A stretch of DNA of 64,000 nucleotides, taken from Nepenthes gracilis (Eukaryota > Streptophyta > Magnoliopsida > Caryophyllales > Nepenthaceae). The notes beneath the pieces were generated by a model. The model saw only the letters and a program-made list of their open reading frames with translations. It did not search any database and had not been told where the DNA came from. This document shows, one piece after another, positions 24,192 to 36,089 of the stretch. The position numbers were made by a program, and so were the translations under genes. The stretch covers positions 13,537,030 through 13,601,029 of the forward strand of contig BSYO01000030.1 in assembly GCA_033239525.1 (NCBI GenBank). The letters run 5' to 3'. Each line of letters begins with the position of its first letter. Position 1 is the stretch's first letter.

Positions 24192-25914
24192 TCAACAGAC
24201 CTGAACCCCCTCAAACATCCGAGCGTGCAGCATGCCCTCAAGCTCGTGGGGGGGAATCCGGAGACCCAACTCGTTCTCCAGGGTGAATATCTGATCAGCA
24301 AGCCGCTTCTTGTTTACCTTGCTCCGGTCTTCCTCCTCTTTCAAACGGGCAACCTCAGCCTTCAGCTCAGTATTTTCTGTCTCCATGCCCGCCAGGACAG
24401 CCTCAAGGGCAGCAATCTGCTCGCGGAGCTCCCGTCCTGAAGCAGCCAGCCTGACATCCAACCAGGCGATCTCAGCCTCACTGTCCGCAATGATGCGATC
24501 ACGTTGCTCCACCACCCGGAAAAGGCTGAGATCAACCTCCTTGACCGCACAAGACAAAAACAAAGTGTAAGTTATAAATACAATGAAGAAAGAAGTGCAA
24601 AGAGGCCATTATAGGAATCGTACCTCATAAATCTTCCTCGAGGGCCTCTCAGGCCTGGACTTTAGACCTGGTCCAGTTGGTAGTGGACCAGGCGGCGGTG
24701 GACCAGGAGCATCCTCTCGCGACAAGCTTGCCTCTGCCGCATCCAAAATGCAATCCAGGAACGTATCAGTCTCACCGATGGCAGCTGCGAGCTCCTCTCT
24801 TGCAGGTTCCGGAGCGGTTGCAGCGGGATCCTCTCTTGCAGCCTCTGGAGTAGCTGCCACAGGGTCCTCACTGGCAACCTCTGGAGCAGCTACTGGAGGG
24901 TCGATCCCCGCTGTTGGCTTCTCCGCAATAGTCGGTGTGGCCGCCGGCCGTTCACAAATCGGCTCCTCCATTGACTCCATCCACATGGCGCCCGAAACCA
25001 CTCTTGACGCAGGCTGCACGAGGATGACTCCCCCTGCTTCAACCGGCCAACCCTCGGGGGTCCTTTCTCGTCCGGAAGAGCCCCCAGCACCGCTGCAAAT
25101 CCCAGCGGCGACGTAATCAACGAGCGACGACGACAACGAAAAGGCGTCTCTAGCACCTTCTCAGGTTGTGGGCCGATAAACCCTTCGTCGATGTGTCGCG
25201 TACGGATGATTAAGCCCTTGAATTCTTCAGGGTTCATCATCCTCACCGGAGGCCTTGGTTTTTGAACCGGGGACGGCGGTCCCTAGTTTACCTTTTTGGA
25301 CTTTGCCCAGGAAACCAAAAAATCCCGGATAAAATAGTCTGGGTTCTCCTTTATTACCTTCAGCAGCCACTCATAAGCCGCCCACTCCGCCGTAGACGGC
25401 GTCCCAAAATACGCATCCGAAACTTGGCCCCACTCCTTCGCGATGGGCCATTTGGCCCCCACGCTCACGAAAAAGAACCGGTTCTTCCGGTTCTTCAACG
25501 AGTCGTGAATGGCTTTATTAATCTTTATTCCGGTACGGGGGGCGAGCGATATCCACTCTCCCCCCTGGTTCACTTTAAACAAAACCCTAACACAAAACAT
25601 TTTAAACTTCTGGCCAAGTTTTCAAGCGAAAATGCACATGGTACAGAGATACCTCAAGGCGTTGGCGTGAAGCTGGGCAATGGGTACCCGCAGAGCCTTC
25701 ATAATCGACTTCAGTTCTTCCGGCAACGGCAGGCGAAGGCCCCTCCTCAGGTAAGCCTCGTAAACAGTGATGTGCCCCTCCGGTGGAGCATAAGCCCTGT
25801 CGTCCTTACTTGCGAAACTCTCCAGGCAATCTCCTTCGGAATATTGAATTCGACACACAGAGCTTTGATGTCGTTTTCTCTCATAACGGAGGCAAAATCG
25901 GTGACAGAAGCCAT
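24192..25914 (-). pseudogene. Antisense gene of the Tat element: gypsy-associated transposase-like N-terminus, coiled-coil C-terminus
   Basis: A gene runs opposite to gag-pol between pol and the 3' LTR. The start is ATG at 25914 (MASVTDFASVM). The first block includes TVYEAYLRRGLRLPLPEEL and IAQLHANALRYL, resembling the 'putative gypsy type transposon' domain family (Transposase_28 type). A second block at 25283-about 25580 (VNQGGEWISLAPR, KNRKNRFFFVSVGAKWP) follows, probably after an intron with acceptor TTTTGTGTTAG. The middle (24609-25246) is low-complexity Ala/Pro/Glu-rich. The last block (24192-24563) is coiled-coil with heptads and ends LRIPPHELEGMLHARMFEG. There is a frameshift near 25810. 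Such antisense ORFs are known in Tat elements; their function is unknown. Confidence 0.8.
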
Positions 25915-26201
25915 GGCACTCAAAGGACTAGGGTTTTTGGAATGTCACTGAAAAATGGGAACGAAGAAGACGAAGGATTGAAGGCGTAAGTGATTTCAAA
26001 TTACGGAAGGCAAACTTAAGCGCCAAGCATGAAACCCCACATTAAGGACGACGTCAGTCCTGCCACGTGTCACTCCCCTACTTGGCCCTGCAAAAGGCGG
26101 ATCTCTGGCGCATTAATGGCCAGGATATCCGCCCAATCAAAGGGAGACACGCGTCGCTTTCTGCCCTGTAAAACGGCTAAAGACTGGCAGAGAATGCTTC
26201 C

Positions 26202-26489
26202 AAAATTGACAGGACGGTCAACAATTCTGGTTCTTCGGAGTTGACCAGGACGGTGAACAATTCTGGTGTTCCGAAATTGACCAAGACTGTCAACAATTCT
26301 GGTTCTCCGGAATTGACGAGGACGGTCAACAATTCTGATTCTCTGGAATTGACCAAAGCGGTCAACAATTCTGGTTCTCCGAAATTGACCAGGATGGTCA
26401 ACAATTATGATTCTCCGGACTTGACCAGGACGATCAACAATTCTGCTTCTCTGGAATTGACCAAGACGGTCAACAATTCTAGTCAAACT
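26202..26489. repeat. Tandem array, eight copies of a 36-bp unit
   Basis: The unit is approximately GAATTGACCAGGACGGTCAA + CAATTCTGGTTCTCCG, repeated about eight times with few differences. Because 36 is a multiple of 3, long repetitive open frames appear on both strands; these are by-products of the array and not genes. Confidence 0.9.
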
Positions 26490-26561
26490 CTTCTTTACGC
26501 CTTTTACAAAGTTCCACGTGATCCTCAAAGCAATAAGGGACATCCCATCATGAACATACTG

Positions 26562-26597
26562 GGGGCCAAATTTTTGGCCACCAGTATGGGGGGCTAG
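26562..26597 (+). promoter_or_regulatory. Inverted repeat and polypurine tract before the 3' LTR
   Basis: GGGGGCCAAATTTTTGGCCA forms a small hairpin, then TATGGGGGGCTAG abuts the 3' LTR at 26598. The reverse element has GCATGGGAGGCTAG at the equivalent place (minus strand, about 37058-37045). These are the priming purines for plus-strand synthesis. Confidence 0.75.
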
Positions 26598-27602
26598 TGA
26601 TGGGTATATCAACAGTGGGCTGGCCCAAAGAAAGTCAACAAAAGTCCAAAAATAACGGTCAATACTTTAACGGCCCAGAAAGAAAACAAGCCCAAGAGCT
26701 AAAAGGCCCAGGACGGTCAACGCGCACGCAAACGATCAACTCCAACGTTGACTGTCCGCGTCTTGGCACTTGGGCCCAAAGGAGGCCTTTCTACAGTACT
26801 GCGCCTGGTCCATTTGAGCCCATAATCCATTATGTGGCCAGCAACGACTCTCCAGGAATTTCTCACGATCCCAGCTGGCACCAAAAAAGATATTGACAAT
26901 ATTGGCGCCTTTCACATAAGGAAGGCGCCAGATTTTCCCAAATCCTTGCCAACCTGGGCTCTCCAACGGTAACATGCACAGAAGTAAAGCGTCCGGTTTG
27001 GAAAGTTGTTGGTCGTTTCAGAAGGAAACTATCCTTCACAGCCTAGCAACTGGCGCCTGCTTCAAAAGGCAACCCAACCAAGAATTATACAGCAGATCTC
27101 TCCTTCCAAAAAAGGAAGATCGCCCTATCAATCTTAAATAAGCCATTGAATTATCATTCAGGGCACATTTTCGATTACTCTTTCAATTGCATACGCTTTC
27201 TGTAAACACAAACGAGTACTCTCAGTGAACTGCTTTCTCTGCGATTGAAACTCTCAGAACTGCCAACGCAAACACATTCACCAGCAACCCTAAGGCAAAC
27301 AAGCTCACTTTTCACGGCCGCTTACTGCCTCCCGCCTCCCAAATTCAAAAAGGCTTGCTCGTCCCTCTTACATCTGGAAAAAACACTCTCTTTATCTCTC
27401 TCTTTCTCTCAATTTCGCCATTCTTTCAAGATCTGTTTGACCGACTTGAACATCGTGAAAGATTTTCGGTGGGACAACTTTTTCCCGACACACCGATTTC
27501 CCCGTTACATTTAGTGGTGTGCGATCTAACTCGGAAAATAAATTTAACCACATCAAGAGGATCATTCGAATTTGTTTGAAATTCGAATCCAAAAACGCAT
27601 CA
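26598..27602 (+). repeat. 3' LTR of the 16.8 kb Gypsy element
   Basis: The LTR is 1005 bp, begins TGATGGGTATATC and ends AAAAACGCATCA, followed by the target-site copy GTACC. It differs from the 5' LTR by many substitutions and several small indels. Confidence 0.95.
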
Positions 27603-27607
27603 GTACC

Positions 27608-29110
27608 TATTTAAAAAAAAAAAAAGAAACTTCGTATATGTTTAAAACAAAAATAAGGACCACCCCTTAAATATTTTAAAAAAATTGCCACGCTATACTT
27701 TTAATACAACAAATAATTTTATTATTTATATAATAAAAAAATAATCAATTTTTAATAACAAAAATGTCTTTCTTTCCATTAAATATCATACTAATTAAAA
27801 AATAATTTTTAATAAAATATAATAAAACCGTATAGGATTATAACTTTTAATCATCTTAATAAATTATAAAATATTTATTATATTACGTGAGATAATTCTA
27901 CTTTCACTGCATGTTTAAAACATATCTTCACATATGACAAATCAAGAATCATAAGCATTTCACTAATATATATATATATGTGTGTGTGCAATGAGATTCA
28001 GCGCAAATTATAAGGGAAAGTAAAGCAATACCACGAAATTAAAAAAGAACATTGAATAAGAAGTGGGTAAAAAAAAATAACTCTAAAGATACTTAATTAT
28101 ATGAGGTTGAGATACTGTTTGTGTAGAGATGGGGAAAAAAACAAAACCTACACAATTCAACGTCATCTGTTTTGATTTAATTTGATTATATCCATTTTGA
28201 TTGAATTCGATGTTGAATTTTCTGCATTTAGTTACTTAAACAGAAAAAAAAATTGTAGGTTTGTTGGATGAATTAGCCATCTGGCCGGTCCGACACGCCT
28301 ATTAACTCGAACCGAATCCGCGGATCCAAATGTAAACAATTGAGATATGCAACGAGAAACATAGATTAAAAATCAACATTCCAAATAAATAATTGGGCAG
28401 GGGCCACGCCGTGGGTAGCGTTTGTGGGCAATTCTGCCAGGGAAGGCAAGGACGAAGTTGATCACTACCAGGGAGTAATGGGCATAGTGTATTCTGAAAG
28501 TTCCTTCTAGCAATGGGCAAACATCTTAGCAGTAGGTTTGTGTGTGAAGTAATAAAAGCATTGACGTGGCTTAAAGGAAATTGTGTCTAAATTTGGAGTG
28601 ATGGTATAGTCTTTTTTAAGTGGGAAGGTTTTTATACATACTAAATCAGTTAAGATTAAAAATTAGATGAATAAATAATAAAAATTATATTTAATTATTT
28701 AAATAACTATTTAATTTTTACTATTAATCCAATCAATTTTTAATTTTGATCATTGAATTGATAGGAGGTACTAAAAGAACCATAACATTTGTCCAGCATT
28801 TGAGCCAATTAAGATGATCAAAGTATCTGTTCCATGAAAAAATTAGCTGCAAGTCTCACCATTGACATTAAACGAACGAAACTGGAGTTGGCAATTAATT
28901 GCAACAAAGATATCAAAAGTTCACCATCTCAGGCATACCGTATGGTCAACACTCCCAAAATGAAATGTATGACCTTGTGTTATATGGGGATATTTTCCAT
29001 TACGTGATCAGATATTCATGTAACATTTTTTTTTTTTTGTAGTGAAGCTACATATAGTCGTTTTGGTTGCTTGTTATTGGATTTTTATCATTTATCACTC
29101 ATATGAGACA
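27608..29110. other. AT-rich intergenic DNA with the right half of the split repeat
   Basis: The segment 27608-27900 continues the dispersed repeat interrupted by the Gypsy element. A TA/TG microsatellite lies at 27966-27988. No gene is seen. The open frame 28302-28520 (minus) has no recognised domain. Confidence 0.55.
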
Positions 29111-32100
29111 GGATGTATGTAAGATTTTGTCATATTTTTATAAGTGTTATACCCAATGGTCATGTTATCTCTAGTTTGCTCGATTTCAATGCGAGTCATT
29201 CGTTTGGGTAAAGGATTTTAGTGGTGTGGGAGATCAGTGTTTGATGGGGCCCAAAGGTTGCCCGTGTGCATTTGGAACATTATTGGGGTGCACGCGAGGT
29301 ATCAACAATTTCCCATGATATTGCATACCTAATGCATAGCTGAATGATGCACATGCCTAGCCTACCAAATGAGATCGCGCCTAATGCGCATGTAGTGTGC
29401 ACATGTGCACTAATACACGTATAAATCTTGATTTTTTTTTTTTAGCATTGTGAGTACATTTAACCCAAAAGGGTACCGCAATGAATAGAGAAAAGAGAAA
29501 ATAGAAGGAAAATTTTTAAGATCTGATTGAAGCCTGCTTCAAGTTTTATCTTTCATATGTTGGGTATCTTGTTCTAACTTTTATTGTAAAATATATTATC
29601 AATTAACTACTTGTTTCTCTCGTATTTTACTCTTATTAATTAACAAATTTGCTAGGACTAATTTTAATCGAATTTTCATACGGGTTGTGAAAAACTCACA
29701 ACATGAGTTATCTAAAATCAAGCGTCTATATGGAATATTATTTGTCCCATGATTTTTGCTTCAATTAAAAAGGATTTACCATATTGATTATTATTATTCA
29801 ACTTGTTTACTTAGTTACTCACTGTATACTTTTCTTTAGGTTCACATGGAAGAGAAGGGCGGGTAAAGTTTGATAGGAAATTCAATTGTTTCACTGTACC
29901 ATAGTTTGAATCTCAATAAATAGTATAAGAGAGTAGATTTTTCTGATGTAAAAATGATATTTATCATTAAAGAATTTGCCACTCTTCAATAAACAATATA
30001 ATAGGCAAAATAATTACATTCTTTAACAAAAAAGAGTGAAGATATTTTGACCTAAGAAAAAAATGATAAAAGCACTAAAAAAGCAGGACAAGATAGAGAA
30101 AATGAATGATAGTAGCAAAACAAAAGGAAGTTAACCAATTGTATGACAAATTATTTCTTGAGAACGAAATTTATATCCTCTTTAAGAAGTGATTTATTTA
30201 TCAGATCTAATGAAACTTTGAATGAAGCATACAAGTCAGTATAAATCCAAATCCTTGATGTTATGATTGCATTAGAAGAAACAATTTCATGGCCTTCATT
30301 TGGCAAAAAACAGGTGCTTCGAAAATTATTTGTATGAGTTTAATCAAATTTTAATGCAAACGTCCACTTTTGATTAGAAAATCGATGAGGAGGTTAGAGT
30401 GTTAATGTTATTGGCTTCTTTGCCGAGCTCCTATGATTATATTATAACGACATTATTATTTAGAAAGGATATGCTCAATCTCGATGATCTTATAATTGTC
30501 TTACTTGTGAATGAGTTTAGGCGGAGGCATACTAATAATATTTCGGGAGAGCATGAAGCCTTGGCCTCCTCAACAAGTAGTATCGACTAAGAGAACTGAC
30601 AAGTTGGAGAGAAACCACATCTAGTCCAAACTTAAGAACGTCAAGTGTTACCATTATGGCAAAAATGGTCACATGAACCATAATTGCTTCAAATTGAAGT
30701 GAGGGGAAGAGGGAAGTAGTAGACAGCAAGAGAAAAGAGAACATAATAGTAATGATCGAGTTTATACTGCTATTCACGGTAACCTTCTACTTGTCGATAT
30801 GAAGGAAACGTAAAACTTTGCAGGCTACGACACAAGCTGGGTGATGAATAATAGATTCTCACTCTATGCGACATCGAAAAATTGCGTCTTCACAATTTAC
30901 ACATATGGGGATTATAAGATATTCAAAACGAGGAATAACGGCTCATTAATGATTGCTAGAATCAAAAACATTTGCTTGCGGATAAGTAATAAGACGAAAC
31001 GTATTGAAGAGTATGCGATATACACCGGATGGTAAGTTGAATTTAATTTCAACAAGCAAATTTAATGAGAGCTTTTGCACCGTGTTCAACAAAGATCAAT
31101 GGAAGCTCACCCAAATTTTTCGATTATGGCAAGGGGAAGAAAACATTTAAGCCTATGTTTGATGGAGGCTACAATTATCAAGAACAATACCAAAATGACC
31201 AATGACAAGTTTGGTCAAAATGGCAAAAAGAGGCTAAGAAGGTGTGCCAAGAAGAACAACTCTACTGATATGAAGACGCAAATGAGAGGGTAGTACTCCA
31301 CGTGTTGAAGGAACAAAATCTATTGTTCAGCTCACGGAGTTCAATGCCAATATTCCCATAGAGGCAAATTTGCTTAAGGGCAAGAGATGACTTGGTCCCC
31401 GGATAGGCAAGGTATCCCCACAAGATTACCATGAGAAAATTATTAAATTTTGAGCCACTCCCTTATAGATGCCACCTCCAATAAACTTATCATTTAATGG
31501 TTCGGTCAATTTTTGTACAAGGATTTGATCAAGTAAATAATTTCAATGGTAGCGGGAGATTAGCACCTAAATTGCACTCTTATGTATTTGGAACAGTGTT
31601 GGTGCACCTAAAAGAGATGCACTGTTTTCAGTGGTTTCTCATGGTCCTACGGGCTGGAAGGGCAAACGTGTGTGACCTGCCAATAAGAATTGCACCAGAT
31701 ACACGCACAATAGACACTTGTGTGGATGAACGAATATAGACATCATAATCTTGTTTTTAAGGTATTCTAAGAGTATTTAACATAAAGGTGTGCAGTAAAG
31801 CAAAGAGAAAAGAGAAAAGAAAAGAATGAAAAGATTTTAAAATCCGATGAAGGTCAGTGCTCAGCTTCACCCTTTATCAAATTGGGGTATATTGTTTTGG
31901 TTTTAATTGTAAGATCTATTACCAATTGGTTACTCATGTATTTATATTTTGTTCTAGTTTATTACCATGTATGTTAGAATCAGTTTTAACTGATTATTTA
32001 TACAAGTTATTATGGAGGAATTTAGAGTGAATTATTTATAACTAAACATTTATAATGAATATTGTTTGAATATTTATCTGTAATTTTTTTTTAATTAAAA

Positions 32101-32244
32101 AAAATTTTTTCCATTAAAATTATTTATAACTTGTGTATTTAGTTACTCATTATTTGTTTTTCCTTAGGTTTAATTGGACAGAAATGTGGCTAATGCTGGA
32201 TGGAGCATTCAATTGTTCTATTGTGTCATAGCCTGAATCCCAAC
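29110..32244 (+). mobile_element. Ty1/Copia non-autonomous element, gag and protease only (copy 1)
   Basis: Two related but diverged flanks act as LTRs: about 29110-29915 and about 31450-32244. They share a CATTTGGAACA / GTATTTGGAACA block, an AGAGAAAAGAGAAAA leader, and a 3' series with TTCAATTGTTTC/TTCAATTGTTCT then GAATC(T/C)CAA. After the left one comes AGTATAAGAGAG (about 29923), a decayed initiator-Met primer site. Inside are only gag and a protease remnant, with no reverse transcriptase or integrase, in just 1.5 kb. The left boundary and the target-site duplication could not be fixed. Confidence 0.7.
30060..31310 (+). pseudogene. Degenerate Copia gag with protease remnant (copy 1)
   Basis: LLASLPSSYDYIITTLLF (30400-30455) is the hallmark of the UBN2-type Copia gag. 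The zinc knuckle has decayed to KCYHYGKNGHMNHNCFKLK (about 30640-30700). The protease start reads WVMNNRFSLYAT, so the catalytic Asp-Ser-Gly is gone, while GDYKIFKTRNNGSLMIARI keeps the flanking pattern. Next, DQWKLTQIF... corresponds to the short linker before integrase in full Copia elements. Then comes a tail with NANIPIEANLLKGK (about 31350-31390) that also occurs in copy 2. Confidence 0.8.
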
Positions 32245-32640
32245 ATGTCCCTATCCTATCCTTGGGCAGTGTCCCAGGCTAGAGCTTTATCCCGTGACAA
32301 ATGGTATCAGAGCTACTTAAACATTGCCATGGGAAAGATATACGTAGTGACTCAGTCATTGGGAGAAGTTTCAAAATAGGAAAGTAACAACGAGAAATGT
32401 TGTATGATGTTACGTTAGTGAGAGTGGTAGGTTGGAGCAGTGGAGTTGAGGTTGGAGCACCTTGTTTGTCATTTGCCAGGCATGAAGCATTGCAATTGTC
32501 AACGACCTGGGCACAAAGAGTTGCTGGGTTACATTGCCAATAATACACCTAAGCAATGATAGGCATTTGAAGAGGGGCTCGGGATCAAGCAGAGGAGATT
32601 GCCACGGATCTGACACTCACAATGTCTGATGGGTAACAGT
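32245..32640 (+). repeat. Retroelement leader fragment with intact primer-binding site
   Basis: ATGGTATCAGAGCTAC at about 32302 is an undecayed initiator-Met primer-binding site, preceded by CCCGTGACA. It lies just downstream of the end of the Copia element at 32244. The following 330 bp have no coding sequence I recognise. It may be the leader of a different, mostly deleted element. Confidence 0.5.
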
Positions 32641-32858
32641 ATATCATATGAGGATACTCCTTTGTATCTATTCGGATATTAATAGATCATACATTTACTA
32701 CATCAACATCATTTCCCAGCCATTTGGAAACTCAACCACCAGAGAGCACAAGTAATTTAAAACTCAACCACCAAAGACAACAAACAAGTAATGACCTCTC
32801 ATCCATCTATCCATCCGTACTCCTAGGTCCCATAAAAATAGATAAATAAATAAATGTC

Positions 32859-33056
32859 ATGTCAATGGTGGCTCCCAAACACTTCTCAATTTTAATGCTC
32901 TAATCAATAATCACAGCACACTTTATGTCAATGGTGGCTCCCAAACACTTCTCAATTTTAATGCTCTAATCAATAATCACAGCACACTTTATGTCAATGG
33001 TGGCTCCCAAACACTTCTCAATTTTAATGCTCTAATCAATAATCACAGCACACTTT
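32859..33056. repeat. Three identical 66-bp tandem repeats
   Basis: The unit begins ATGTCAATGGTGGCTCCCAA and ends CAGCACACTTT. Copies start at 32859, 32925 and 32991 and I see no difference between them. They lie about 230 bp beyond the stop codon of the minus-strand DUF7054 gene, so they may be in or just past its 3' UTR. Confidence 0.95.
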
Positions 33057-33282
33057 ATTAAAGGAGAGCAAACTCCAAAGTTCAGGATTTCAACTTCAAA
33101 AACATACAGAAAAATTAGAAAATGGCAACAAATTCCACGAACACTCAAACAGCCAAACACCATTGACAGATCACTCCCCAACAACATACTGTTCGAAATT
33201 TATGGCAACAAAAGGTAAAACTCACAAAGCAATGAAAGCATCCCACTGATTATTTGTAATAACCTCGATTTCTTTAATGGGG

Positions 33283-34199
33283 TCAGACCTTGAGACTGGA
33301 ATTGTTGATCCATGACTTCCAGCTACCAGCTCCTTTCTTGGCAATTGCGGTTGTTGGTTTACCATCGTCCACTGGTTTCGCATGCGGCGGCTTCATGCAC
33401 AGCATGAAATCCCGGCCACCGTGTGCTCCAATTGTCTCCCATGGGCTCAAAGCTGCCAAAATTCATAGATCAATGAAAACAATCATAAATGGTTCATATC
33501 ATACTAATATACTGCCAAATCAAATTCATTCAAATCGCCCCCACTTACCAATCAGATAGCATTATTAAGATGGATTCAAATTTTCTTCAAATTCGCAAAC
33601 AAAGAATATTCGAAAGGAATAATTCCTCCCGCTGAAAGTCAAAATCCATCAGTTATTCACTAAAATTATGATGCTTTTCTTGCTCCGCGTCCATGTTAGC
33701 ATGTTAATCAATCTCATGTTTGCAAACCTGATTAATTTGAAACAGAGCTACATGCGCAAAAACCATCAAATTAGAAATCTCAAAAGATTGTGGTACAACA
33801 CAATGCTGCGCTAATAATTAGGATATCGGTAGGCTTTAAGCGAAATTCCGACGGCTTTGATACGACATAAAAACTCGGAGTAAGGAAATTGAAGCAGCTC
33901 CATTAATTTCAACAATCAAAAGGATTACTCAAATAAGAAGCATTAAAATGGCGTAGGAAGTAATTACCATCAGATCCAGCCCTAGGACAGTATAGCAAGA
34001 AATTATTGAGATCCGAACCGAGGACAGGAAGCCTTCCCTCGCGAGCATACGATTTCAACACCATATCGATCACGGAAGCTACAAGTTCCTCCTCATTCAC
34101 CACAAATCTCATTGGACCAGCGCTCCCGAGAACATTGATCGTAATCAATAATCGATTGCCCTTCGCGTTCTGGGCTTTCTTTGGCTTGTACCGCACCAT
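33283..34199 (-). CDS. DUF7054-type plant protein, two exons, 133 residues
   Basis: Exon 1 is 33968-34199 (232 bp) and exon 2 is 33283-33452 (170 bp), joined phase 1 with donor GTAATT and acceptor TTTTGGCAG; together they give 133 residues and TGA. The N-terminus is basic (MVRYKPKKAQ). The core LLITINVLGSAGPMRFVVN, then VASVIDMVLKSYAREGRLPV, then FLLYCP is a ubiquitin-like beta-grasp pattern typical of DUF7054 proteins (the At4g22758-like group). The C-terminus holds GRDFMLCMKP, also typical. Function is unknown; no signal peptide or membrane segment is seen. ATG at 34199 is chosen over an in-frame ATG at 34223 because it begins the conserved basic start. A CT-rich 5' leader lies upstream (34255-34320). 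Nothing is broken, so this is probably a live gene. Confidence 0.85.
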
Positions 34200-34760
34200 T
34201 GTTCGTTCTTTCTTTTTTTCCATATATAGGCAACAAAAAAACTCAGTTCTATAAAAAAGAGAGACAGCTCTAGGGATTATTGGGAGATGCGGAGTTGAGA
34301 AAAAAGAGAGAGAGAAGCAGAGGAATCAAATCAAGATCGAAATTCAACCGATGAGGGAGTTTGCTCGTCAGGTTTAAGGGTCGACGCCGATGCAGCGGTG
34401 GTACCAGCCTTCCATGCAAGAACCGAAAGCGAAAGCAGAAGCAGAGGAAACAGATAGAAGGAAGACCCCCCTTGTGGAGAGGAAGGGGGACGAGGGCATA
34501 TAATGGTTATTTGAGATTTCCACCATTCACAACCAATTGGGTCTTATTGAGGGAGAAGTTTTGATGGATTGGAGAAGATGGGAAAGAATCCTTCTGTGTT
34601 TCGCAGTAAGATTTCAACCTTGCAGAGAGGAAGAAGAGGAAGAGGTGATGGTTGAGAAGAGAGGCCGGGGGAAAGCGCTCTTATAGCAGTAGCGTCGATG
34701 GGGGGAGAGAGAGAGATGATGCCGGTCGGGTTAGGGGTTTGCAAATTGCGATTTTGTTCG
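34200..34760 (-). promoter_or_regulatory. 5' leader and promoter region of the DUF7054 gene
   Basis: Moderately GC-rich DNA with GAGA-type tracts (34258-34320, 34620-34640, 34702-34712; CT-rich on the coding strand), typical of plant leaders and core promoters. I could not fix a TATA box. Open frames here on either strand have no domain. Confidence 0.45.
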
Positions 34761-36084
34761 TATGCCGACGATGCGTTCTCTTGGTGAGTTTCTAAAAGAA
34801 AAACAATGGATGTATTATTTTCTTACAATTATGTTGTCAAAAAATACGTGAAAAGAATGTGAAAAAATATTTCCTTTTTGAATAAGTAGTAATAATGTAT
34901 TAATATGATGTATATCTCACCTTATTTTTCTATGAAATAATATATAAAAATAAAATTCTTCTACTTATATAGTTTCTTTACAAATTTTATACAACTATTA
35001 TCATCTATGTATACATAAATAATTTTTTTTTAAAAAAATTAAAAATTAAAAAAAAATTCATCCTTTCTATAAATAAAAATATTTATGAAATAACTATTAT
35101 AAATTATAAAAGTATATTATTTTTAATTTAATTATATTTAAAAAATTTATTTAATTTCTCTTAATAATAATTATTTAATATTAATTAAATAATTATATTA
35201 TTTTTTAACTAAAGTCTTTACTCACTTCCTCTAAAGTCTTTCCTGCCCCAGGAAAAATGAAAAAAATTGGGCCGCGTGAAAGCGGCTTGTCTGTGAGAAC
35301 GCGATATTCTACGTCGTTAAATACATGTTTTGTGATTTTCTAAAAAATCTTTTATAAAATTTATATTTCAAAATAGTAAAAAAAAAAAATTGCGAAACAT
35401 ATGTTGAGGGTTGTTTTGCATACGTGGCAAGAGAGAAGGTTGGAATCATTTTCCACTATTTTTTTTTCTCGTTTTTTTATTTTTTATCATTTCTCTTATA
35501 TGTATATATATGTATATAATATTTTATATTTTAAAATCAGTTAAAATTTTAATTATTTAAAATAATTTCATATCATCATATTATTAAATTATAGATATTG
35601 ATTAATTTATTAAAGTATTAAAATTACCAATATTTTATATTAAAACATTAAATATATATATATATAAATTTTTTGATTGAGGTCGAAAGGCTTTTTAAAT
35701 TCATTATTGACTTTTAGTATTAACTCATGGTGCTAAGTATTGTTATAATTATTGTAGATGATCATATCCATATCGTGACAATTATTAATAGGCTAACTAC
35801 ATACTTCACCAATTGATAAATGTTTTAATTAGAATATACCATTTTGACAATTCATATAAATATCATATAGAGATAAGATTGTTCAATATTTTTTGCCTAT
35901 TATTTCAATGGTTCACAAATATAGGATAAGTGGATCCTAATGATTTGTTTAAACATCGTTTAATAACAAATATTTCATTAAATCAATTAAATATTTAAAC
36001 ATAGACAGAATATTTTCATTATCAGTAAGGATAAATAACATAAAATATGTAATATTGTGAGCGAATATTAAAAATTTATAAATA
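34761..36084. other. Very AT-rich intergenic DNA, no gene seen
   Basis: Poly-T and TA-rich stretches, including TATATGTATATATATG near 35500 and an (AT)n run near 35650. No repeat structure with recognisable ends was found. Confidence 0.6.
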
Positions 36085-36089
36085 ATTTT

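Larger units (their letters stand above)
16762..27602 (+). mobile_element. Full-length Ty3/Gypsy Tat-type retrotransposon, TSD GTACC, coding-dead
   Basis: The element is bounded by two direct LTRs (16762-17796 and 26598-27602), each starting TGATGGG and ending GCATCA, with identical 5-bp duplications GTACC at 16757-16761 and 27603-27607. The order is LTR, primer-binding site, gag, protease, reverse transcriptase, RNase H, a second RNase H-like domain, integrase, tandem repeats, antisense genes, tandem repeats, polypurine tract, LTR. Gag and pol up to RNase H share one frame, so the ancestor made a single gag-pol polyprotein. It now has many stops and frameshifts and cannot be autonomous. The LTRs differ by substitutions and indels, so the insertion is not recent. 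Confidence 0.95.

Noticed and set aside
26241..26597. Long repetitive open frames (both strands) over the 36-bp array
   Set aside because: They result from a repeat unit divisible by three; there is no domain, and the composition follows the repeat.
32859..33056. Possible CRISPR-like array
   Set aside because: The repeats are directly adjacent with no unique spacers, and the genome is a plant's.
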